Source: Chondrosia reniformis
Lineage: Eukaryota > Porifera > Demospongiae > Chondrillida > Chondrillidae
Direction of reading: 5' to 3'
Length of the DNA: 64,000 bases
Assembly (NCBI GenBank): GCA_947172415.1
Contig: OX359193.1
Coordinates: 5,078,501 to 5,142,500 of the forward strand
The notes under the pieces are model-generated. The model worked only from the letters and a program-made list of their open reading frames with translations, did not search any database and was not told the DNA's origin. Positions 23,101-33,295 of the stretch are shown here, piece after piece. A program made the translations under genes and the position numbers. Every line of letters begins with the position of its first letter. Positions within the stretch are counted from its first letter, which is position 1.

Positions 23101-26100
23101 AGTGTTCTATATAATTATTATCTAGTGAAGTGAAGTGTGTTATTTATCCAAAGTGCCGACTTTGAAGTATATAGAATTTTCTTGGGAGGATATTGCATGT
23201 GTTTAGTTTCAAATCCAAACTACTGTTTACAGTACGGAAGGAGATTCAATTAATAATATTGTATCAGTTTAATTAGTAAAAAGTATTTTAGTCACTACAT
23301 TATGGAAGTTTGCGTTTCAATTTACAATAATGATAGACGTTATTAAAAAATCTAACCCCAATTAACACAAACATTACAATGAAAAGTCTTTTCTAATGAA
23401 ACAGTCCTTAAGTCCTAATTTTCCAGGTAATTTTTCAATACTACAAGTGTATTAGATGCGTACGTAAGATTAATTGCATATCACAAATTTTAGATGTTAT
23501 GCTTTATCACTGTGTATTAAACATTTATCACAAAGAGTATAGCAGCTGCCTGGTAGATAGATACTGCAGATGGAAGAATGAAAGTGAAGGCTGTCGAGAC
23601 AAGATGTTGTTACAAGTATTACACTGTTACAGTGGATGGATACACTGCTTCAAGATAAGCAGGGACTCACCTACAGAAACTATGGTAAATGACTACTTTG
23701 CTAATCATCGTAGTTTCCACCAAATGTTGACATAAATGTCATGCTAAAAGGATAATGTGTTTATTTCAAATTGTAATTTTAGAGACCGTCCCTAACTGTA
23801 TGTGACTTACATAATGTATATACATAGGCCTTCATTAAATTATCTATTTGATTATTGGTGCAAATCACACTAGATCCTTCATAACCATTTATCACAGTTA
23901 AAGAAATATAAATTATCCTTTTTGAAGGTGGCTGCTGCTCTAGCAATTCCAAAGTCTTACTATCAAGTCAGACGTCTTAAACTTGCAGACTTTATAAATG
24001 TATATGTAAGATACTGTACCTGTTGATTGAAGGTAGAAAATGGGTCTAGTCTTTCCTCATACTGAATGGAGTACTTTCCTGTTGTTTCATCTTCAAACTT
24101 TTCTTGAGGTTTGGAGGTCGTGGGATAGCTCTGAAGAAATTTGATCTTTTCATACAACTTGACATTGTCAGTGCGCAAGCGATCTGTTTCATGTTTCAAA
24201 TGAGAAATAGTATCTTTTTGATGGTGGCACTCCTGTCAAGTGTAAGAATTGAGGAAGGAAACTGTAAATTAATATCATGGTAAACTCCTAAATTAAATTT
24301 AACTGAATAACAACAGGGGATTAATGATTATTATATTAGCCACTTCATGTTGTACACAGCTGCAGTTAAAACCACAAGATTACTGTATTATGCTTGGTGT
24401 ACCATAATTCATGAAACCTTGAATGAAAGTACAGACTGAAACAAAGAGAACATTCTGAAAGTGGTTAACCTTAAGCTTACAGTACGACAGATGAGCAAAC
24501 ATGTTAAATGTACAGGTGTATATGAGCCTAGTACCATCATAAATTATGTAGCTTACTGCTTCAAGTTCAGCATTCTTCTGCTTAAACCTTTCTCTCTGAC
24601 TTGATACTATTGGAAGAAGCGATTCTGCAGTACTTCCACTAGACTGCCTCATCTCAGTCATGACTGAGAGTGAAGGAGAGGGTTTGGACTCAGAACTCAA
24701 AAGAGTAGCATCTCTGACAGCATCAGCCATGATGGACGGAGCAAGCGATGGGGGATTGGCAGTAGAGGTCTAATATTAATGATATAGGGTACAAGGCATG
24801 AAGGATTAGGTGCCGGGATGGTGACAGATCCCTTAAGCTAACCAGCTTCTGACCAAAGTCTTTCACATGTAAGTATATTGAAATAAAGGCTCCCTACTGC
24901 TGATAATGTGTATTCTACGTATACCATACCAACAGGTTATTTATAAGTTATTTACAGAATAGGCATAGCATGTAGGCAAATGGTGTTTTAGGATCTTCAT
25001 AGCTAAACAGTTACATGTAACACATTATATGGAGAGTATTGTTAACAGTTGAATCCTGCCAGTTAGGAAGCAGCTAGTACTGTAAGAGGTAGCAAAGAGT
25101 CTCACTGTTACATTGCCTACCATTTTAATGGTAATTTGCAGTACAGAAACCATTCTATTTACAACTTATGTGTGTACATTCAAGGATTCATGTACGTATG
25201 TAAAACCAATTATGACAATACATTTCTGTCCTCAGGAGATAAAGAATACAAGTATAGTGTTCCCACGTATCTGGACCAATCATTACTAGTTGATACTATT
25301 AGACCAAATATTATATCATCAAAGGTAAGAGAGACAGCTCAAAGGAAATGGCAGCACTTTTTACATATAAAAGCCACATAGAATTTCATATATAGCAATA
25401 CAATACTGACTTCACAGGAAATTTGAAACTGTAGTAACAGGAAAAGGATAAGGTAAGTAGAGCCTCAAAGATCTGTTTAAACTACTTCATTAAATACCCT
25501 ACATGACACAGGATGCACCAATATCTCATAAAGATGACATGTGCGATTGCTTCAATGCACTGAATTCCCAAGACATTACTACTCTATTACATACAAGAAA
25601 CCCAAACTCTTCAAAGATTAAAGTAATCTAACCATTGTCTGCTCATCAATCAAAACTCATACACAAAATCAAAAAGCAGTGCTCACTATTTAAATCATAA
25701 ACTTAGCAATTTTTGGATAGTACTCACATCAGATGTTCCTAGAGTTGATAAAAGTGGTTGGACTTGTAATAAGTCACTTTCAAGTTTGGTTATCATAGCC
25801 TGTTGGTGAGAGACTGTTCTCTGAGCACCAGTCAGTTCTTCTCTCACTTGGGTTAACTGTCTCTTCAACTCCACATTCTCCATTTTAAAAGAGGTTGCTT
25901 CATTTTGCAAATCTAGAAAGGTATGTACAAGGGATATTGAAATATTTCTATGAAGGACATTGAGGCACTTCTATGAGGGTCATTGAGGCATTGCTATGAG
26001 GGTCATTGAGGCATTGCTATGAGGGACATTGAGGCATTGCTATGAGGGACATTGAGGCACTTTTGTGAGGGTCATTGAGGCACTTCTATGAGGGTCATTG

Positions 26101-29100
26101 AGGCACTTTTGTGAGGGACATTGAGGCACTTCTATGAGGGTCATTAAGGCATTGCTATGAAGGACATTGAGGCACTTTTGTGAGGGACATTGAGGCACTT
26201 CTATGAGGGCCATTGAGGCATTGCTATGAGGGACATCGAGGCATTGCTATGAAGGACATTGAGGCACTTTTGTGAGGGACATCGAGGCACTTTTGTGAGG
26301 GACATTGAGGCACTTCTATGAGGGTCATTAAGGCATTGCTATGAGGGTCATTGAGGCACTTTTGTGAGGGACATTGAGGCACTTCTATGAGGGTCATTAA
26401 GGCATTGCTATGAGGGTCATTGAGGCACTTTTGTGAGGGACATTGAGGCACTTCTATGAGGGTCATTGAGGCATTGCTATGAGGGACATCGAGGCATTGC
26501 TATGAGGGTCATTGAGGCACTTTTGTGAGGGACATTGAGGCACTTCTATGAGGGTCATTAAGGCATTGCTATGAGGGTCATTGAGGCACTTTTGTGAGGG
26601 ACATTGAGGCACTTCTATGAGGGTCATTGAGGCATTGCTATGAGGGACATCGAGGCATTGCTATGAGGGACATTGAGGTACGTACTTTTGTGGGGGATAC
26701 TGAGTCAGCAGGGTTTCTTTCAGCTTTTTGCCCAAGGGGGGGGGCAAAATGAGATGGTATGGATTATTGGGGGTGGGGGGCAAGTACATATCCATGTGTA
26801 AAGCATTCAGCAAACTAGGGGGTCTGGGAGCATGCTCCCCTGGGAAATTTTGATTTGACCTTTTATTAGATGCAATTTGGGACTGTTTTCACTCAAAACA
26901 ATGTTCCCTTATTTGAATACCCTGGCCAATATTTGTATGACAATTCCAGTTGGGACAGCATCCAGTAAGAAAGCAATCGAATCACCACAAAAACTATCTG
27001 ATAATGATTTAGAAACAATAGTAGGCATATGGACTAGAAACCTAGGAATATTGTTGTATAGAATATTGTGCATTTCGTGTTATCATTTATTGTGTCATTA
27101 AAGCTTTTATAAAGGCCTGAATTGATTTACATGTAAAATAGTATTCTCAGCATATCCAAGGGGGGAAGCCAAAGCCAAGGGGGGCAAATGCCTCCTCCCA
27201 CCCCCCTGAAAGAAACCCTGCCAGTGAGGCACTTCTGTGTGGGATATTGAGGTACTTCAGTATACATATGTATAAAGGTGCTCCAAATTAAAAGGTATGT
27301 TATGAACATACAGAGCTAGTGCTATACCAAATCCCACAGGGAGTGTAATTTCTACACTGGTATTGTGCAAGGGCACCAAACAGTAGGGGTACAAAATGTT
27401 AATGTAGCATAGTTATTACACATACTGTATAAGACATTACGAACCAAAAAAATCATCTTTTCAAAACACTTCATTCTAATACTGTTAAACAGAATACGTA
27501 CCTAACCATATTGATCAATATCTAGGGATGTACGTATGTACGTACCTCTGCTTTTTTCAAGCAACAAAACCTCAAGTGATTTTGAGGATGATTCCGCTTT
27601 CACTGATTCACTGCTCTTGACTTGTCCACCAAACTCAACTGATTTTATAATTCTGTGTGGGCGGTAACAAGCATGCACATAATTACCCATACCTACGTAG
27701 GACTCACAAAATACCAAAAAGACAAAGATATACGTAGGTATCTGTATTTAGTTTGTTCAGTGGAACTTCTTGCAGTCGTGTATTGTATTTACTAACCAAT
27801 ACTAACCTATTGAGTATATATATGCCAGTAGCCATAACCACTCAGTACAGTATGCTAAGCTTAGTTAGTGTCATCTGCAGTGTAAACATGTATTGTCCAA
27901 GGACTCAAAATGATCAAGAATAACACAAAGATTCCCAGGTTCTCTGATGAAGGGTGGCATTCCCAGAATCAGCCATCTGGCCCAGTGGAGAATAAGAGAA
28001 AAAGAAACCTAACTGTATCTTCATCCAAAGTTCTAGAGGTTTACCCGAAGTCACATTAGTCTAATAAATTTTAGTCTATATTCTCTTCCTTAGTATCCTA
28101 GGCACTATAACCATAGTTTTTGATTTATGGTATTTTAGATTGTTAGAACCTTTGCTGCAATATGGAGGACCTGTACACAACATATGTATGTATGTAACTA
28201 CTTCATTATATATAAAATTAATATGTAAATATACCTACATGTGTATGTACGTATATACAGTACGTACATTCTACAAGTGCATCAGTCGATTCTTTGTGTA
28301 ATTGGAATAGCTGATTTACCTTCCTTGATAGGTACAGGAACCAAACTACCTTTAGACATATACATGTGTGGATTAGAACAAATGCAACTTCCTTTATATG
28401 TGTATATACATATCCAAATACATACGTATGTACACATGCTAACTCATAGTGTTTCCAGGAGGAGTGGACTTACTGTAATTCATTCTTCACTTCTTCATAA
28501 TCCTTTTGAGCTAACAGCCTTTCTTCTAAGGTTTCCACTTGTAATGCCTTTTCTCTGACTTTGGCTTCATAAACAGATATCTCCTTGGTGTGAACATCTT
28601 TCAAGCTAGACATTTCCTTCTGAAGCTTCTGATTAGTTTCAATAAGAGCTAATATTTCTTTGTCTTTAGCAGTCAGTTGTGCTTCTAGTTCCTCTTGATG
28701 TACCAAGGCATTCGAACTGTGTCTTGAAATAGTATTCTCTTCCTTCAAAGCTGCCAATTCCCTTTCAGCTAACTCTGACCTCTATAATGAAATGGGCATT
28801 ATTTGGCTTTCTACTCTATACTCTATTGCTCTTGAAAGAAAGATCATTTAAAGCTATAGTGTATAGTATTAATTGTTTGAATTTTGCACCAAACATGACT
28901 ACCATACTACCACTAAACATATGCATGTTGCTAAATACATACAGTATGTATGGACCCATTTATAAGGATTTTTACATGTGTAGAAAAAAACAGAATATGT
29001 CAGCTTGGCCATCTACAATACAAGGCAAAGAATTAGGTAAATTGGCTTATTTTGAATATACAATAGACCAATAGATAGGAGAATCACTTTCAAAATATTG

Positions 29101-32100
29101 TGTTCATATCATCATCACTTTGAATTGACTTTGAATCCAAAAGTCAATCGATGATGACATTCAAAACTTCAAGATCAGCTATAGATCTTAAAGTCTCCAT
29201 ATTTCATTACTGTGCTCATATTGTAAGCATTTCCAGTAGTTATCAAAGTATAGAGTAACCTTTTTCACCACTGATATTGGTACAACCAGTGAGAGAAAAA
29301 TAAGACTCCTCAAAACTTAGTTACACACGTATGTACTGTATGTACACCTGTTACCAGTAATAAATACCTGCTAATTGTTCATTTAGTATAGAAAGGTACA
29401 TTCATGTCTCTGTATGTATGTAAGTACGCATGTATGTGTGTAGGTATGAGTATCCTAATTTATTGAGACTCAGCAACAATTGTATTTAAGAACAAATTGA
29501 ACGTTTCAACCCGGAGGTCTTCATCAGCATAACCAGACCTCCGGGTTGAAACGTTCAATTTGTTTTTAAATACAATTGTTGCTGAGTCTCAATAAATTAG
29601 GATACTCATTATGAATGCAACAAAAAACCTTTATCACTTCGTATGTAGGTATGTACGCATGTATGTGTGTGTATGTATGTGTATGTATATGTGTGTATGT
29701 GTGTGTATGTGTGTGTATGTGTGTGTATGTGTGTGTATGTGTGTGTATGTGTGTGTATGTGTGTGTATGTGTATGTATGTGTATGTGTGTGTATGTGTGT
29801 GTATGTGTGTGTATGTGTGTGTATGTGTATGTATGTGTATGTATGTGTGTGTATGTGTGTGTATATCAGTTTTTTCTATATCTCTTACCTGATTAGCCCT
29901 CTCCAAATCTGTCATCAGCAGTTCAATTTCTGAGGCCCTGGAAAATCAGTAGAGTAAACAGTTGTATGTATTGTACACAGTCATACACATTGTATACATT
30001 GTTCTGGTACATCTTAAGTGTACAAAGTAGGAATTATAGCATGTGGATGGATCTAGTGTTCTTATTGTGCAATCTTGTACCATTTATCTGAAAACATACC
30101 ATTCAAAAAAGATGAACTGATGTATGTTATCATGTAGTATAGACAACTACATATATCTCAGTCTCATGTACTATACTTCCTATATTTGATAACACCAGAC
30201 TGCTTATTAATAACCCTAATCTCTAATTAAACCTTTCTGACAAAATCATATTATGTCATAGATATATAATCACTGGGAGATACTATATCTGACCAACCAA
30301 GTGACCAAAGTCTGATCTTGGCTGGGAGATCAAAGTCTATTAAATCACAATCAATGATTGTCTGCCAGTCATCAAAGATGACAAAAAAATCATCAAAAAC
30401 ACAGAAAACTGCTTGACCCTCTTGAGGGCTCATCAGTGTGGTATACTTCTGATGGTGAGTTTGGATGACTGCACTTATTATTGCGTTAAACTGACAAACA
30501 CACAGAGAGCCACAGATAGATGAAGCAATGCATAGCAAGTATAATGTGCTTTAGTGAATCCAAAACACACACTGGAGGTTACATTAGTAAAGTGATCCAT
30601 TAAGTCAGTTCACAAATGTGATCATGCACAGCCACATCCACACAATAGCTAAATCAATGGATCATTATTCCCAAATCATTTGATCTCTACATCAGTAGTT
30701 CATAGAAGGACCCACAGAGACTAAGAAGATAAAGATTCCCAAGGTCACTAATGAAGGGTGGAAGTCTCAGAATCAGCTATCTGGCCCGGTGGAGAAGAAG
30801 AAGAAAGAAAAGACTCCTGTATCTTCATCCAAAGCTCTCTCCAGGTTTACTTCCCTATAGGCCTCTTTATAGAGTAGGCATAGCATGTAGGAAAATGGTG
30901 AATTTAGATTTTTCATGTGCATAATAGCAGCTTTGACTGTTACAGGTAACTAAGGGATATCTGCAGTTCAATGCCTGCTTCCTCACCTTGCAGTAGCATC
31001 ATCATCAACTTTGTTTTTCAACTCAATCAGTTCAGTTTGTGTTGCTTCAAGGGCTGCACACATGCAGTATGATAAATAAGAAGTTCCGTATATGGACTAC
31101 ACAGAACTACTCTGAATACAGCATTTCACAACTATTATACTTCAAGCCATTACGTGACACAAATGTTTTTTATTTGTCTCTTTTGTAGTACATTTACACA
31201 TACATGCTATAATATACCTTGTCTCATGGTGATCACTTTTGCCTCTGCTTGGTTCACTCGAGCATCCACCTCCTCTCTTGCTACTTCTAACTGCCTGCTC
31301 CTCTCCTCAAAGGCGGTTACTAGCTCAATCTCTCTACTCTTTGTTCTCTCCTCAACGACAGACTCCATTTTATTTTCAGTTGCAGTAATTTGTTCTCTTA
31401 GCTTGTTAATAGTGACATCTACAGAAGGTAGCATGCAGATCATCAAATCAAACCTCAACTACTAAAGTTGTACTGTGATCTCCTCCAGTAACACATATAA
31501 GGGTCAAAACAGATGAATCACAATGTGCTGGTGCTCTATAGAGCTGACTACACAGATACTGTATGTGTTTGCAGTACACAATATTACCCGGAAGTCGTAC
31601 GTCTTTTATATTAAATACAATATACAATTACTGGCAAAACATCAGGTACTTATGTAAGCACATACATACGTCTATATATGTATGTACATAATGTACTCAT
31701 CTATAACTCCTATAAGATATCTAAAGACTCTTTAAGCTCAATCAATAGTGCATTTTCCTATGAACTGTCTAGCATTTTAAGTGATTCTGTGTAGAGGAGC
31801 TTCTAAAACTGCCTAAGTACAGAACATATAGCAAATGTACAAATTTTGAGATTAAGGTTGTACACTTAGATTAATAAATACTCATAGTCAAACCATTGAA
31901 GTCACATCCACAATTACTAACATGTAAATACACTGTCCGTACCTTGGTTCTTAACTTGAGCAAACTCCACATTGTACTCTTCCAGTGTTTCCCGCAATTG
32001 TCTGTTCTCAATCTCACAATCCTATACACATTCAGCAAATGGAAACACAAATACGTATAATCCTACATTTGATCAGTAATGCGTGGACAATTCTATGTAT

Positions 32101-33257
32101 ATGACAACAGGAAAAGAAAATAGATACATCTTTACATAAACAGCTTCTTAGCTAAAAAGTGGTCACACAAAAAAGAGTGGACATAAACTGCAACCTTGTC
32201 AGGGTGGCAGTCCTATACACATACGTACGTATAGAAAAGATATCACTCCTATACACTCACTAACAGAGCTAGTCCTAAAATAGAAAGGATCATGATCTAG
32301 GATATTACTCTCAATGAAATCAGTAACATGTATATTCTTTGGGTTCTGGTAATAAACTGGAGTAGCCTTACCATATACTACATGTACTGGTCTTATAGCC
32401 ACAGATGAGTATACTAGAACTGCATCAGTATACTAGAACTGTATCAGTGGGCATGGATCTAGGCCTTTGTAACACAGTCATTGGGAACAGGAGAAAGAGA
32501 TTACTGATAATACATCAGTTAACTCACTTGTGCTTTTTGCAGCTTCTGCTGGGTCAATATGGCTTGGTTTAAAATTGGAACAGGATCAGGTAGATCTATC
32601 AGCTTCTTATAGGCCGTCAAGAGTGCAGTTTCAGTGGCTTTGCTCCGTTTGGTCAATGCATCAACCTTTAGACAGTTTGATGGAGACAAGGTAGCATACT
32701 TTGAGTTGCAAATGAACATTCTAAACTTAATTATCACATCAAACAGGTATCCATCGAGAACATGTGTAGTATCATCAGAAGTAGTTTAGTAGTATAACAA
32801 TAGTTAAAAGGTTTTTTCAATACACACGCTGCTCTTCAAAGTATATAACATCATTATTACATGGTCCCATAGATTAGATGGTCCTACTAGTGCAGCATCA
32901 AATGACGCTGTATTATGAGAGATGCAATTTAATATCATCTTACCTCAGCCTGAAATGCTTTTAGTAATGGAGCAACTTGATGTCGAACCTCTTCGGTAGA
33001 AGTCTTCTTAAATTCTTTGCTCTTCTCAACCAGTCTCTTTCTAGATGCCTCAGAATCGTCCTGTCTTACAGCAATGGCTGTGGCAAAGGAGTCTAATTCA
33101 CTCTGAAGAAATTAAATTTCAGTAAAAGGTATGTCGTAATCTTGGTAGATGTAAAATTTAACAGGAATAATACAATGCATCTCTTCAGTTGACTCACATG
33201 AAACTCCGACAAACAGAATCCTTCCCAGAACTGTAAATGGGCCCTTAGGGCATCCAT
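20156..33257 (-). CDS. CASP: CASP Golgi coiled-coil membrane protein, 14 exons, complete
   Basis: Golgin-like tail-anchored protein; in vertebrates CASP is an alternative product of the CUX1 locus and acts in intra-Golgi trafficking. Exons in transcript order: 33257-33198, 33102-32944, 32665-32528, 32021-31943, 31418-31218, 31053-30987, 29937-29889, 28781-28474, 27652-27546, 25912-25728, 24769-24557, 24232-24020, 23038-22982, 20305-20156. Phases agree and give 661 residues (human about 678). Family hallmarks: [85 protein letters not shown], and the C-terminal anchor [20 protein letters not shown] plus a short luminal tail. Nearly all of it is coiled coil. No CUT or homeobox exons are seen in or downstream of the gene. 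Introns hold minisatellites, a hAT relic and five family A or C repeats. Confidence 0.95.
20337..20505 (+). repeat. Dispersed family A repeat, copy A3 (shortened)
   Basis: Family A copy lacking the second purine-rich run, in CASP intron 13 and antisense to CASP. Its edge lies only about 30 bp from the acceptor of the last CASP exon, so it may supply or displace branch-point sequence. Confidence 0.8.
20368..20417 (+). ncRNA. Best hammerhead-like motif in the window (repeat A3)
   Basis: Stem I of 8 bp: CAGGGTCA (20368-20375) with TGGCCCTG (20410-20417), one G-T. Core CTGATGA (20376-20382) and GAAA (20398-20401). Stem III ACA/TGT with a GC loop, predicted cleavage after C20409. The 15-base stem II segment (20383-20397) pairs only partly. 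All catalytic core bases of the hammerhead consensus are present by eye. Confidence 0.6.
21669..21827. repeat. Tandem repeat, 53 bp unit, 3 copies
   Basis: Near-identical units beginning TTACCCTGATCC at 21669, 21722 and 21775, in CASP intron 13. Only single-base differences, so recent. Confidence 0.9.
24950..25010 (+). repeat. Family A repeat, 3' fragment (A4)
   Basis: TTTACAGAATAGGCATAGCATGTAGG matches in short blocks (for example AGAATAGGCATAGCATG) the 3' part of family A. The ribozyme-like part is missing. CASP intron 10, antisense to the host. Confidence 0.6.
25945..26690. repeat. Minisatellite, 24 bp unit, about 30 copies, higher-order pattern
   Basis: CASP intron 9 holds about 30 tandem 24 bp units based on CATTGAGGCACTTCTATGAG. 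Three variants (TTTTGTG, TTCTATG, TTGCTATG centres) recur in order, giving a 72 bp higher-order unit in the middle. Because 24 is divisible by 3, long open frames appear on the minus strand; they encode only 8-residue repeats and are not genes. A hAT element interrupts the array, which resumes at 27222-27260. Confidence 0.92.
26709..27220 (+). mobile_element. hAT DNA transposon relic, family G
   Basis: A 512 bp element with inverted ends CAGGGTTTCTTTCAG (26709-26723) and CTGAAAGAAACCCTG (27206-27220), and G-rich subterminal runs on both sides. An interior frame at about 26905-27040 reads [19 protein letters not shown], matching the C-terminal dimerization region of hAT transposases (consensus LA...L.IP..SA.SER); the rest of the transposase is missing. 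It sits inside the 24 bp minisatellite of CASP intron 9, so it inserted after the array formed. Confidence 0.7.
27893..28060 (+). repeat. Dispersed family A repeat, copy A5 (decayed)
   Basis: CASP intron 8, antisense to the host. The ribozyme-like block keeps CTGATGA (27944-27950) but reads GAATC and ATC where active hammerheads need GAAA and GTC, and stem I pairs poorly. Shares the GAATCAGC variant with copy A6, so the two form a subfamily. Confidence 0.75.
29446..29609. repeat. Near-perfect palindrome, 75 bp arms, family E
   Basis: Arms 29446-29520 and 29535-29609 differ at about one position and flank a 14 bp loop, in CASP intron 7. Read on the minus strand, the loop region gives CTGATGA, AGACCTCCGGGTT, GAAACGTT, an arrangement like a hammerhead core with a short stem II, but stem I is at most 2 bp. 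As RNA or single-stranded DNA it would form a very stable hairpin. Confidence 0.9.
29641..29866. repeat. Microsatellite (TATG/TGTG)n
   Basis: About 220 bp of TATGTGTG-type repeats directly beside the family E palindrome in CASP intron 7. Apparent Cys/Val/Tyr-rich frames here are artefacts. Confidence 0.95.
30251..30480 (-). repeat. Family C palindromic element, partial copy C2
   Basis: Matches the left half of the element at 63061-63391 in ordered blocks (CCAACCAAGTGACC, ATCTTGGCTGGGAG, GTCTATTAAAT). CASP intron 6. On the minus strand CTGATGA (complement of 30430-30436) is followed by a strong 6 bp stem II with an AA loop, and CCACA/TGTG can pair as stem I. The GAAA core has become CAAG, so it should be dead as a ribozyme. 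Confidence 0.65.
30701..30917 (+). repeat. Dispersed family A repeat, copy A6 (decayed ribozyme)
   Basis: Near full-length family A copy in CASP intron 6, antisense to the host, ending in TTTTTCATG. The core reads CTAATGA and GAATC, both outside the hammerhead consensus. Confidence 0.8.
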
Positions 33258-33295
33258 CTTGTTTTTGTTATGAAGTATAATTGATTAACTTTAAA
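33258..33295. promoter_or_regulatory. Shared head-to-head promoter, CASP and RPAIN (38 bp)
   Basis: Divergent start codons of CASP (minus, ATG at 33257) and RPAIN (plus, ATG at 33296) are 38 bp apart. The interval is AT-rich without a clear TATA box. Each start is supported by family N-termini ([14 protein letters not shown] for CASP) and agreeing phase, so the compactness is real unless an upstream exon was missed. Confidence 0.7.

Noticed and set aside
26224-26466. 80-codon frame of 8-residue repeats on the minus strand
   Set aside because: Product of the 24 bp minisatellite inside CASP intron 9, flanked by clear CASP exons.
29611-29933. Several overlapping open frames rich in Cys, Val, Tyr or His, Thr
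   Set aside because: All are translations of a TATG/TGTG microsatellite in different frames.
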